64,000 nt of DNA from Evernia prunastri. Lineage: Eukaryota > Ascomycota > Lecanoromycetes > Lecanorales > Parmeliaceae. The stretch covers positions 1 through 64,000 of the forward strand of contig NKYR01000081.1 of assembly GCA_003184365.1 (NCBI GenBank), written 5' to 3'. Under the pieces are notes generated by a model. It was not told where the DNA came from. It saw nothing but the letters and a program-made list of their open reading frames with translations, and did no database searches. This document shows positions 32,970 to 44,116 of the stretch, piece after piece (position 1 is the stretch's first letter; the number at the start of each line of letters is the position of its first letter). The translations under genes and the position numbers were made by a program.

Positions 32970-34664
32970 CGCGGATTCAAACGAGAGTGAGGTTTAAGAA
33001 AACAATGCACAGACCCTCGTGCAAGGAAGGCATGCGGAAAGAGACATGAGATATACATTAAGAGAGGAGAGAAGGTATGGAAGGGGTGGGGTGGACAAGG
33101 TAAAACATGGTATGGAAATTGTTGAAACTTTTTGCTTTTGCATATGCACTAGTTCAACCGCGAAGCAGAGTGGCTTTGATGCAGGGTCAGAAGAGTAGCG
33201 CGAATGAAATGGGGTTGGAAGAAATGCAAGTAACTTTGTACCACCCGTAAAAGGGGAGGTGCATGAGACTATGCATGGGGCCATACCTTCCTGTTCAAGC
33301 TCCAGAGTATGTTGCATAATCATACGATCGCCAGTCCCGCACTCGCCGTTGAGAAAGAAGGGCAAACACGCACATTAATTATGCACGAGCGGGAGAAAGT
33401 GGGTTTTGTGAAGGGCAATTTAAGCAGCTTACTGAGCTTAGGCCAGGCTTGGTTCGGCCAGGCCAAAGTAGCCCCTCTTAAAAATTTCCAACCAACAACT
33501 CGAGCCGCAAAACCACCTTCATTTTAGTCGCCGGAGTGGAGGGCAGAGGGGCAGTCCAAGTCCAAAGACCCCGCGCACACAGAATCTGTATCCGCCTGCG
33601 AATAACATAAAATTTAGGGAAAACAATTAAGGTAGGCAGGTACTTAGCTAAGTCGTCAACGAGTCAACGACAGGGGCAATCATCACGTGCGTGCCGTGAT
33701 GCATTATCTCGCCGGCCCGTGAAGGAAATTTTTTCGATAATGACTCCATTTTCTTTTTGTCGTTGACATCCAAGGCGAGGAAAGTACCCTCCACGTCTCC
33801 ACGGACCCACAGCTCGCAGGCCGCCATTCAGAGTAATACTAGATGCATTGAAGGCTGACACAGCGGCTCTTCAATTATACGATAGGCCCACCACCTTACG
33901 GTGTAACGAAAAAGGCCACTTCCCGGATAGCACGGCAAATTTGGCTTCGTCTCGTCTCTTCAACAATCAGGCGATCGATCATCGCTTCCGCTGGGGGGTG
34001 GACATGCAAATGATCTGAGAAGGTGTAGGATTGACGCCTCAACGATAGCTGCAGTGCTGGCAAGAATTCTCATTATTGGAGTTCCATCGGCGATGCGTCC
34101 TCATGCAGCCATAGGCCCGCTTCCAATACCGTGAATTGCGTAGCACCACAACACTATCTCCCGCGTGGCGCACCATGTGGGTTATCTACCTTTGTCATAG
34201 AATCGAAACCTTCCGTAGAATTGGGGGGAAGCGCTTCTAAAATCCAATTCGCATTCTTTCCTCGAATCCTCGTTCATCTTGCAGGTTGCTTAAAACCCTC
34301 CTTTCTCAGTGGTCGATCGACCCTGGCTCAAAGAGGTGTCGGCAAAGTAGCGGACATTATTGTAATGCAGTTCTGCCCCTTCATCAAAGCTAGCTTGCAG
34401 AAGTCTCACGCAAGATGGTGTCCGTATTACTGTTAAAACGATGATCGGCCATTAACGCAGGTTTCCGGCTTCCCCCCGTCCGGGCGAGCCGTAGTCCTGT
34501 GGAACGCGATTGAATGCATGTACATTATGCAGGATGGATTAGATTTCGGCAGAGGGCCGTGTTGGCGTGCTCGGGAATAAGCACGAGACCTGGATCTGCC
34601 AGTGGATGATCATCAGGGAGTATCAGCTCCTGGTGTGAGGATTTCAAGGCGTATCATCCGCCAA
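32970..34664. other. Intergenic, GT2 promoter side, no gene seen
   Basis: About 1.7 kb between the GT2 start and the end of the SPRY gene, both on the minus strand. It contains the GT2 promoter and one TAAGGTAGG (33628-33636). Short frames around 34131-34436 have no family resemblance. Confidence 0.45.
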
Positions 34665-35937
34665 TCATCTGGGTTGCCATAACCAATCTCGATAGTTGAA
34701 AGAAACATCGAAATCAGTCCCTCCAAAGGTTCCGACAGCACAGTATAGATCTAACTGGCCATCGAGCCCATCAACACCAAGATCCTTCTCCTTGTCTAAC
34801 TCTTCATGCAAATCCCAGCTTTCGCCTCTGCGACCATTTCTTGTAAAGAACACCTCGACTTTGGTCATTGGTTCGGACTTTGACTGAGCTTCGTAGCCTG
34901 GAGGGCTATCCCGAATTGCAAACGTCATACCGAGGCCAACCGTATCTCCCTCTTTGAATGGTGGAGTGAAATATTTGCCCCCCCACGTGTTATTAACGTA
35001 TCTCCGTCCGTCGTCGCCATGGACCGCAAGACTGCCCCGCTCCCATCCAGGTAGACGCCAAGTAGGGTATGGCATTGCGCAATAGCCGAGAGCAATGGAG
35101 CTCTCATCTGTCCCTCGTCCACGGCCTAGAGATCGCACTTTGACTTCAAAGTAGATTGTTTTGGTGTTTCTCGTACGAAGAGGAGAGTCCGCATAGGCGA
35201 AATAAATAGGCGAGGAGGTAAGGAGGCAAGAATCCTTGCTTCCCGCTCGCGTAGAGCCTTTCCAAAACCCGGTATTCGGCATCAACAGATCGCCTTTGTA
35301 TTCCGGGGGTTTCAGGAGCCGCACATCCCCATTAAGAACCGCAGCATGCTGAGGATGGGTGGGCTGATGCGGTCTTATCATCGGGTTAATTCTGCACCAC
35401 TCATGTGCTCGATCTGCATCGGATAGAATGGCATTGCTTGAAGGGCTCTTTTTGTGGCCTAATGCTGGTGGTGGTGGAAGGAGTGAGTTGTCGGGGATAA
35501 CCGTCCAGTCACTGGATCACAAATGTACAGTCAGCACTGCTACTTTGAGGAGTAATATGGAGCCGTGGAATATTGTTCGAGTGTGGATAATCCCAAGACA
35601 TGTCTCAGACTCGATTTTTGGCTTAGAAGAGAGATATGGATTCCGGAAATACGTACTGATATGGCGGAGGCTCCTCATCAGCATCAGTTGGAGCCGGGGA
35701 GGTGACACTAGGTGTCTTCTGCCAGCCTGGTGGAGGGCCTGGGGGTGGAGCATACTCATTCCCTCCAAGTGGTGGGCCATGTGCCGAAGAAGAAGAATTG
35801 TGGAATCGATGTGATGGTGGTGGTCCTGGAGGAGCTTGGTAAGTCGGCTCATGTATTGGTGGTGGTCCTGGAGGAGGGTTATAGGCCTCTTCATCTGCAG
35901 TGAAGTGATTGCCCTTGAGGGGATTAAAGAGACCCAT
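34665..35937 (-). CDS. SPRY-domain protein with Pro-rich N-terminus and PPxY motif
   Basis: Exons 35937-35657 and 35511-34665 (145-bp intron) give 375 residues. Residues 1-92 have four PPPGPPP-type repeats and end in EEPPPYHDW, a PPxY motif (P90-Y93) completed just before the intron. The C-terminal half is a SPRY domain: IYFEVKVRSLG, IALGYCAMPYPTWRLPGW, GDTVGLGMTF and VFFTRNG. PPxY motifs bind WW domains; yeast Ear1 and Ssh4 combine SPRY and PPxY to bring membrane cargo to the Rsp5 ubiquitin ligase. This protein lacks the TM segment of those adaptors, so it could be a soluble adaptor. That role is inference. The splice join gives smooth continuity (PPPYHDWTVIP). Confidence 0.85.
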
Positions 35938-36427
35938 GATGGCCTACAGAACACAAAGCATGCAGGATTACGTTGGTATCGATCAAAGGACAGAGAGACT
36001 GTAGCTGGGCTAGAGAGGGTGAACTGCTGGTAAATACCAGATTCGTTAGCTTTCAGGAGATGTCGTTGAGTTAAGAGTAGAAGATGCGTGTGAAACCCAG
36101 GAGCAGGACGGTAAGGTAGGTAGGATCACCATACGGCTCCTGTGACAATTAGCGGGGGTTTTAGCATCCCTGCCAGCTCAACCCTCGTACCCAATCCTTT
36201 TCTTTATGTATGAACTTTGACAGCTTGAGCCAAGATCAATTTATCTCGGAACTTTGTTACGTGGGAAAGTGTGAATGATAATCGTGATTGCGAGCCAGTG
36301 GTACGTCTTGCTTCCTAGCAAAGCAATTTGACTGTCTTCTCTACGTTGATCATAGTACTACCTAAAGAATGTAGAAAGGGTCCATAATCAGTGGTGTCTA
36401 AATTTGGCTCAGTCATGTAGCACATGC
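35938..36427. other. Intergenic, SPRY-gene promoter
   Basis: 490 bp between two minus-strand genes. One TAAGGTAGG at 36112-36120 lies about 180 bp upstream of the SPRY-gene start. No other feature is seen. Confidence 0.45.
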
Positions 36428-37522
36428 TCAGACGAGTAGCAAGCTCTCGCCGTTTGATAGCTCCACGAAAGCAACTTCTCTCAAATCCGATAGCTCGCTT
36501 TCGTCCGTAATTCTCCCTTTCGCTTTCCTCTCTTCTTTTATTGCTTCTTGCAACGTCAGTACCGTTCGGTACAAGAAAGGCGTAATCAAGCCAAATCCTT
36601 TCTTAATTTCGTCATGCGTTGACACCCAGTACTTAGCCTGACACATTCTCTGGGCTTGAAGTCCGTTGTGAGCGCCAAGGTTAAGCTGCTTGACACTGAT
36701 CTTGATATCGTGTAGGCCGTGGAGCAGCGCCAAAGTCTTCACAGCAGGGGTTGCCGAAGGTAAATGACTGAGGTCTTTTGCATGGATGCCATGAGGTGTA
36801 TATATAATTGCTTCCGCCGCCTCACGAACTTCCGGAGGATCTTTGACATCTATCGAACGCAAATTGAACGTCACTAAAATTGCTGAGTGATAAAAAAGAA
36901 CGTCACTCCGAGTGACCATTCTCGAAATTCCAAGCCATTTGGGCAATGGATTCAGAGAAGTTTTTCTCCAATCAGAATCTGTTGCGGAAAAAGGCGGGGT
37001 GTCTTGGACCAGTCTGAAATGATTCCAGGAACGTATCAGATCGGCCGCGGACTTTGTTGCAAAGACGGGCGTATCAGGATCGAGTTCAAGAAGCGTATCT
37101 TTATTACAGTGGTCTGTAAATTCATGAGATATGACAACTGCATCGATGTACGACCGTTTCGGATCTTGGTCAGAGTAGTCATAACTTCTCTTCCCCGAAC
37201 TTGATGCACCGAGTTGTGCAATAGCCTCGATCTCCCTCAGCAGGCCATTGAGCTCGGCCATGGTCTGGACACTTGATGCGACTGCGTGCCATTGCTGACT
37301 GAACCAGGATGCGACGTCAGACTGACCACCAGCTAGCCATGGATCGAAAACGATGTTCCATCGTGATCGTCCTACAGGCCGATCAGCATCTGGAGGATAG
37401 GGTAGCTGGAGCAGCCACGATGTATCCGCGTTCAGATGAGTCAAGATAGGTCGGTGCGACAGCAATGCTCTTTGAACGGAGCAATGGAGTGTCTCCTGAA
37501 GCTGTAGCGAGGGAGCAGCCAT
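36428..37522 (-). CDS. Metallo-beta-lactamase-fold-like protein, altered metal motif
   Basis: A single exon of 364 residues from the ATG at 37522; the frame extends 22 codons upstream but has no ATG. Seen: a beta-rich N-terminal half with NIVFDPWLAGG, then DAVVISHEFTDHC, which sits where MBL enzymes have HxHxDH. Here the second His is replaced by Phe (H-E-F-T-D-H). Later come IYTPHGI and LLHGLHD, possible further ligands. The best family guess is the UlaG/RomA-like branch of the MBL superfamily, whose fungal members are mostly uncharacterised. With the altered motif, activity may differ or be lost. No TM or signal. It faces the CAX gene. Substrate unknown. Confidence 0.75.
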   Translation of the reverse strand: MAAPSLQLQETLHCSVQRALLSHRPILTHLNADTSWLLQLPYPPDADRPVGRSRWNIVFDPWLAGGQSDVASWFSQQWHAVASSVQTMAELNGLLREIEAIAQLGASSSGKRSYDYSDQDPKRSYIDAVVISHEFTDHCNKDTLLELDPDTPVFATKSAADLIRSWNHFRLVQDTPPFSATDSDWRKTSLNPLPKWLGISRMVTRSDVLFYHSAILVTFNLRSIDVKDPPEVREAAEAIIYTPHGIHAKDLSHLPSATPAVKTLALLHGLHDIKISVKQLNLGAHNGLQAQRMCQAKYWVSTHDEIKKGFGLITPFLYRTVLTLQEAIKEERKAKGRITDESELSDLREVAFVELSNGESLLLV

Positions 37523-38257
37523 TACCACGAATTGAACATTGACAAGCACGCCGTGGAATAGGAATGAACGACCATGGTTACAGCTCAAAACGGCAAGCTG
37601 TGGTTGTGTGTGTTACGACGGTCATCGCAGTCGTACAAAATATTACAAAATATTGGTCCCGTGACACTTCAAGAAGAAATGGGCGTAGCGCGGGTGATGA
37701 TGGTCTCCCCGATGGATAAAGATCTTGGACAAGTAATCGGAGCGAAGGCGCCCAGAGTATGTAGAGATATATGGTCGTGTCTGACGTGTTCTGCCATGAA
37801 ATGCGAGGATTGAAATGCGAGGACTATGATGCCTTTTAATAATAAGAATAATAATAATGAGAATAAAGTCACCAAGAAAAAGTACAGCAGTAGGGAATAA
37901 AGACCATTCGTATTCGCGAACTTTCTCACACCCTAACTGCATACGGTCAGCTGCCTCCGTACCTACGTAGTCCGGCTCGGCGGATGCTCTAAATTTGATT
38001 TGAAGGCAAAGGATTCCACTCTGCTCTAAACCTCTTTCATCTAGCGCAACCTGGAAGATCCCGTCCCCGTCACGTCACTACCTACCTTAGCGTGCTCAGG
38101 TCTTTAGTGCTGGACATGCACTGAGACTGATTAATCCACCAACGCTCGTGCTTACTTATCTGCACTCTACTTAACAACCAACCTCACCTCGTTACCCTTT
38201 ACCTCTCTACGACGACGACGACGACGACGACGACTTTCATTCTTTCTTATAACCCAG
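37523..38257. promoter_or_regulatory. Divergent promoter region: MBL-like / CAX, with (ACG)n in leader
   Basis: 735 bp between divergent starts. One reversed TAAGGTAGG lies at 38081-38089. A perfect GAC/ACG triplet run at about 38209-38234 ends about 24 bp before the CAX ATG, so it is probably in the 5' leader of that mRNA. It may be length-variable between strains. Confidence 0.55.
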
Positions 38258-41131
38258 ATGGTGGAATCTTCTGACAAGCCGAGTTTATTAGATCGTATCA
38301 AGTCTTTCCACCCTAAAGCGCATGCCTCGGACAACAGGTTCCGAGCAGACGATAATCGTCCTGCCATACCCCTAACAAACACCTCTGCCCACAGCGATGC
38401 AGATGGAGCCGCTCAGCCTCCATCCTCCAGGCTCCCCTCAAATCGTGACACAACCTTCACGAATACCACAAGCAATCATGTGGCCGACCAGGCCTCGTCA
38501 GTGTTGCCACCACCAGCTCCTCCTCCGCTTGATGCCGAACATGGAGAGGCATCTTCCTCCATAGAGCCAGAAAAAAACCGGAATATTCTAATACGCTTCT
38601 ACAAAGCCTGCAAAGAAATCCTATTCTCAAGTTGGCTCAACATCCTGTTGGTCTTTGTCCCCGTGGGCATCGCTGTTCAGGTAGCTGGTGTAAACAAGAC
38701 AATCGTATTTGCAATCAACGCTATCGCTATCATACCACTTGCCGGTCTACTGAGTCATGCCACCGAAAGCGTTGCTAGCGACTTGGGTGACACCATCGGA
38801 GCTTTGATGAACATCACTTTCGGCAATGCAGTAGAGCTCATCATTTTGTATGTTCCATAACTTCAGCTCGGAAATGTCTATTGACCGCTGTGCAGCATGT
38901 ATGTTCAACCTAACAGATAGCAGACGAGAGAGAGCCATGGGTAGCCCGAAGAAGCACCCGCAACTCGATTGCGTTTTTTGTTATCTGTTCCTTGTGTCCC
39001 TCCGCCTTGTGTTCGATGGTACATGTTGCATAAGCTTACTCTTGCCATGATAATAACTACAGCATTGCTCTTACCAAGGTCGGTGCTTCCACTCCGCTCT
39101 CCTTCTTGACTCTAACTGACATTTGCAAAGGATGAGATACAGATTGTCCAGGCCTCGCTTCTGGGATCTATCCTCGCCAACCTCCTGCTCATTCTTGGCA
39201 TGTGCTTTTTGTTTGGTGGGCTTCGCTTCCGTGAACAGGTATGTGAGTATCTATTGGAATCGCGATCAGGACTAAGAAAGCTGCAGATTTATAACAGTAC
39301 TGTCACGCAAATGAGCGCATGTCTACTCTCCTTGAGTGTCATGAGCCTACTTTTGCCGGTAAGCCACTTCACGAAAAACTCGTGGACTCCCTGCACCTGC
39401 TTCCCCCAGCAGCGACGGCCACATCTATATGTTCATGGCGGCTGATTGCTGTCGACCTTCACAGACTGCTTTCCATGCTTCGTTCACTGATAACGCGACC
39501 GCCGACAAGGCCGTCTTACAAATTAGCAGAGGTACAAGTATTGTGGGTTCTCAAATAATTCTCGATGCTGCTCATTCGCTTACCTGTGACAGATTCTACT
39601 TCTGGTGTATGTGCTGTACCTGCTTTTTCAAATGAAATCGCACGCGTACATGTACCAAAGTACACCACAGCATGTAATCGACGAAGAATCTTATCCCGGC
39701 GTTTTGGCCGAAATATTGGGGTCTTCCAGCTCCTCAGACACTTCGAGCTCGTCTAGCGGTAGTGACACAGACGGATCTTCGGGATCAAACACTACCGCTA
39801 AGCGCATCAAAAGAGTTCTGAGAGGCCGAAGACGCCGTAAATCCAGCGCAAGCTCAAAGGACACACCTTCTGTTCCCTCAACCTTGCGTACACCGTCAGC
39901 CTCCACATTTGCACACCCTGTTGAACAAAACGATATAGCTCTCAAAGACCTTCGGGCCGATTATCCTGCTCTACCATCACCCGTTTTAGGCGCCATTGCC
40001 AGTGGGGACGAAGCTGATACAGATGGTGAAAATGATGTCCTCTCGGCCGCTACCAGGAACACTACGATCAATTTCCGGGATTTTGAGAGTGAGAAAGGGG
40101 GCCCTGGTAGCAAATCACCCGAAACCAGGCAAAAGAAGAAATCGAAGAAAAGGTATCGAAAGTCGGCCAGCAAAGATGAGATTGAGATGGACGTATCCGA
40201 GAAGCCTGCATCCTCGGAACCATCGGACCGAAACAGGCCAGTCACTCCCCATGTTGGGTTTGTGCAGAACATTCAAATTCATCCCGAGAGCTCGCCCAAG
40301 CGTCCCTTCAATATACGTGGTCTCTCTGTTCGCGATGTCGTGCCGGCGATGCCAGCAATGCCCAAAATGCTGTCGAGCACCGTCTTTTCAGCAGCAAACC
40401 CTACGGGTCTCGCGCCAAGTGGACCCCCAGCAAATGGTATTACACCGCGAGCGCTACACCGCTCGAATTCTCTCCCGAGTCGCCTCAGTAATGTTCAAGC
40501 AGCACGCCAGGCCCAGACGGTACAGCCACTGCAACCTCAACCCTACGTGCTACCAGTCAACTCAACACATCCGGTCGATAGCAAAGAAGCTGTCCCAGCC
40601 AAGAAATACATGTCTCGTACTTCTGCCGTAATCCTGCTTCTCGTGTCGACCGGACTCGTTGCAGTATGCGCTGAATTCCTGGTAGCAAGTATCAATTACC
40701 TCGTCGAAAACACAAGCGTTTCGGAAGCCTTTGTGGGTCTCATCATCCTACCTATAGTCGGCAATGCTGCCGAGCACGTCACGGCTGTCACTGTCGCTAG
40801 CAAGAACAAGATGGACCTTGCCATTGGTGTTGCCGTAGGCAGCAGCATTCAGATCGCACTGTTTGTGACGCCAGTGATTGTGCTGCTTGGCTGGATCCTG
40901 AACAAAGACATGAGTCTCTACTTCTCGTTGTTCGAAACGATAAGCTTATTTGTGAGTGCATTTATAGTAAATTTCCTAGTGCTAGATGGGCGGAGCAACT
41001 ATCTCGAAGGGGCGTTGTTGATAGCAGCGTATGTGATCATCGCATTGGCGGCGTTCTTTTACCCGGACTCGGATGAGCAAAGTACTATTGGTGGCGCAGA
41101 TGCAGTTGAGAGGTTGCTCAGGATGCTTTGA
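38258..41131 (+). CDS. Vacuolar Ca2+/H+ exchanger (CAX family) with long central loop
   Basis: Exons 38258-38847, 39063-39078, 39131-39238, 39287-39358, 39465-39542 and 39593-41131 give 800 residues, all phases consistent. CAX proteins move Ca2+ (or Mn2+) into the vacuole in exchange for H+. The two ion-binding repeats are seen: GNAVELI before intron 1 and GNAAEHV near residue 667. TM segments flank both. Exon 2 is only 16 nt and encodes the IALTK that joins the first repeat to DEIQIVQASLLGSILAN. Between the halves is a loop of about 330 residues, rich in Ser, Asp and basic residues; yeast Vcx1 (411 residues) lacks it. The loop might regulate the exchanger. The first 100 residues are also an extended Ser/Pro-rich tail. 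Confidence 0.92.
39063..39078 (+). other. 16-nt microexon of the CAX gene
   Basis: The exon is preceded by ACTACAG and followed by GTCGGT. It completes codon TTC and encodes IALTK in the conserved stretch between GNAVELII and DEIQ. Both flanking introns (215 and 52 bp) need it: skipping it would remove five conserved residues and one base, shifting the frame. Confidence 0.8.
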
Positions 41132-41749
41132 AGGGGTAGAGGGGAGCGGCTCGTGTCTGGCGCTGGTGAACGTGAAAGCTGAGGGATTGCACTATCTTCC
41201 GCTTTTTGAGAGACACAGTCACCACCGAGGATGAGGAGGCATGTACTCCGTAGGCCATATTCAGGGTCACTCGCGATTTTGCCAAGCTCAATTCATAGGC
41301 ACTTTGTGTCAACAGTCTGTTTTGAACTCAAATAGCTAGCATCTTGCAGCATTTTATCATGTCTTTACCCGATGCTACATATGACATGGGCAGCCATAGA
41401 AAGAAAGCCTGTTCTCTGGACTTTGGTCCCTTAGAAGAACGCGTCGAAAACCTTTCACGGCTTTTAGGCGCCTACAATAGATAGACTATGCTGCTACCCG
41501 TCCTTCTGTGGGCTTGTCAGCGCTCCTTCCTCTGCGGGCACTATGCCTTCGGATGCTCCATAAACCTCTCAAACGGAGGTCAATGAAGTGCCACGGTGGG
41601 GCTGATGGCTCGCCGCTTCGACCAAACATGGGATACACGAGGCTAGCATCAACCAATTGCGATGGCAAAAACCCTCGGCAGAGGGTGTCGTTGCAAGGCA
41701 GCATCTTCAGAGAAGTTCGCTTGTTCATTGGCATGATCGCTTTCGATAT
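41132..41749. other. Convergent intergenic region
   Basis: 618 bp between the ends of the CAX gene (plus) and VPS28 (minus). It should hold the two 3' ends. No gene or repeat is recognised. Confidence 0.4.
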
Positions 41750-42677
41750 TCAATTCAAGGTCTTCTTAAACCCAGCATATGCGCCCTCCATCTCAAACAC
41801 CAACTCTCTGGCTTCTCCCTCGGACAATTCTTCCTGCGCCCTCATCCCGTTCAACCGAATCAACCAGTTGATAATCTTTGGCCTCCCATCGAAATCTGCC
41901 AGGGTCACCTCATTCACGGATTGTATGAGCTCGACCAGCAACGGATGTAGAGCGTCTTTGGAGAGCATGTTGAGCTTCAAGGCGTCGAGGAAGGTGATGA
42001 AGTTTTCGGTGGCGAGCAGGATCTTGGAGCCAGAGGCCGAGGCTTGGGAGGGGGCGGTCGAGGGGTTGGGGGTGGATGTAGAGGCGTGTGAGTTGGAAGG
42101 GTCGGCGATGGTGGCAGGGAGATTGACCCGCAGGCGCTCGGTTGCGCGGGGGCATTCGATCTTGCGTTCGTCAGACGTCGCGTAGAGAAAAGGTGGGCCT
42201 TTGGGAAGCGAAGATCATACATCCCACTGGCGCTTGAATGTTTCCAAATCTACGAACGACTGGGCGACGGTGTCATCGCTCAGATTGGATTTGTACTGCT
42301 TCAACAAGCGACTGCAAATCTCTGTGTATTCTGTTTCGGGTATAGAGTCTTTGATGTATGCCTTCTCCAGGCCGTCGAGGGTGATGATGATGCTGTATAT
42401 CTCTGCGAGGGAATCGTTCAAGTCCCTTTCGGCAGTTGTCTCGGAGAACTTCACTTCCTGGGTGGGAATCATATTAGCCCCCGGTTGCGCTGGTCGATCA
42501 GGGAGGGATTTGGTGGGTTGGGGTGGGGGAGTGTGGGGGGGAGGGGAGAAGGGAGGGGCGCTTTGTGCATGGTGTAGATGGTACTTCGTCCAGATTGATC
42601 GTGGCCGAGAGAGAGGAGTTTGGCATGTAGCTGTAAGGAGTTGGAGCGTAAGGCGGCTGTCTCGGTGAAGCCAGCAT
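41750..42677 (-). CDS. VPS28: ESCRT-I subunit Vps28
   Basis: Exons 42677-42585, 42457-42221 and 42160-41750 give 246 residues, the usual length. Vps28 is part of ESCRT-I, which sorts ubiquitinated membrane proteins into multivesicular endosomes. Exon 1 gives a Pro/Tyr-rich start (PPYAPTPYSYMPN) ending in INLDE; exon 2 continues EVKFSETTAERDLNDSLAEIYSI, the N-terminal ESCRT-I core helices. Exon 3 gives ECPRATERLRVNLP, then a Ser-rich linker and the C-terminal four-helix domain (LLATENFITFLDALKLNM to ARELVFEMEGAYAGFKKTLN) that binds ESCRT-II. It faces the hybrid histidine kinase across 1.4 kb. Confidence 0.93.
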
Positions 42678-44116
42678 GACTATAGCGTGTCATGAAACAT
42701 GTACTGGTTTTGGAGCAATGGGTTCCTAGCAAGGTGATGAAGAACTACTCTCTGAGCCTCCGAGGTAGCTCACGTGGAGCGAAAATAAGGTACGGTAAGG
42801 TAAGTAAGGTGAGATATCTGAATGGCTCTACGCTGTAGCCTACTTCAGCTAGTCTATAGTGTAAAAGAATTACATGTAGGTAGAGTGTAGCAAAAGTCGG
42901 CTCCTTTTCTTTTCTTATCTTTTCTCCAATCGCGTATATTCTCTCCGTACGTTTGTAAGAATGGAGTAGGAAAGGGAGCAAAAAGGTTAATAGGTTATGT
43001 GCCTTCTTCTGTCGAAGTTCCCGTTGTTTCGGGTGAAAGTCCCAACCTTTTCGGAAGTACATAGTGTACGATGACAAGGCAATTGTCAATCGGTTGCTTT
43101 AATTATTCTCTCTTCGATGCTTCGGTCAGCACCCAGAAACATGCGGAATAAGTTTTGCTACGTTCTCTCGGCTCTCTCTCTCTGAGTAGCGGCTTTGGAT
43201 GCTACAAGCACTAGTACAAACGAATAGAAGATAATAATGTACGAATACTGGAATGCGTGTTTGCGGCTGACGCTCTGCCCTCCGTTCTGTCCATTTCGTT
43301 AGAAGTATTATTGCTTGCTTGTTGACTGGAGCTTCGACGGCTTGGAGTCGATTGCCATGACCAAGAACTGGACTAAGCGTGCACCCTGCAGTCTGTTTTT
43401 GGAAACCTTTTGGACGGTGAACGATGCCCGTGTTCTGTGATGACCGCTACGATAATCCACTTATAGCCTCAAGAAGTAAGTAAGGAAAGAGACGTGCATC
43501 AAGTGACTGTTCAAGTCAATTGAATAAACCACCAGAAGAATGAACCAGCCCTATGATATATCTCAAGTGTAAATGAATACACTTGAATCAATCCATATTG
43601 TCGTGAAATGCAATAATCCATGAAATTGGTGATAGGTTTTGGAGAATTCGTCATGTCGCCTCGAAATGTGAAGCTTTCTTGAGATTTGACGCGATATGAC
43701 GTTCGTTGCCCGCTACCCATTAAACTTTTAGCGTGAATAAAGCGGGTGTGGCTGACTTTTGGAAGGTGCTCCCGGAGAAGCAACTTTTGTAGAGTAAGGT
43801 ACTTACTTTATGAACTCACAAACTCTGTACCAGTGTACTTGCCATATACATACATTCCCTCCAAAAAAACCCTCGTTGCTGCAACCCTCTCACATTCAAC
43901 CATTATTATCTATTGATCCTATAACCTCCACCCCCATCTGTATACCTCCTTCCCTCAAGCCAATGCTTGCCTCATCCGCCTAGGTTTCGTCGGTCGTTAG
44001 CAATTCTAATGCTATGAAGTCTCCCTTATGTCAGGCGCAACCATCCGACAAGGGTACCCTTTATTTGCCTTCGTGAACCTTCTTGACCCGGCTCAAATGG
44101 TTGCGCCGCAGCCTCT
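42678..44116. promoter_or_regulatory. Divergent promoter region: VPS28 / hybrid histidine kinase
   Basis: About 1.44 kb without a supportable gene. Near 42791-42812 there are several overlapping AAGGTA units (GGTACGGTAAGGTAAG), related to the TAAGGTAGG motif. A long leader is likely for the kinase: the tract 43880-44110 is rich in CT and carries a short upstream frame (ATG at 44096 to TGA just before the kinase ATG at 44117). Confidence 0.45.
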
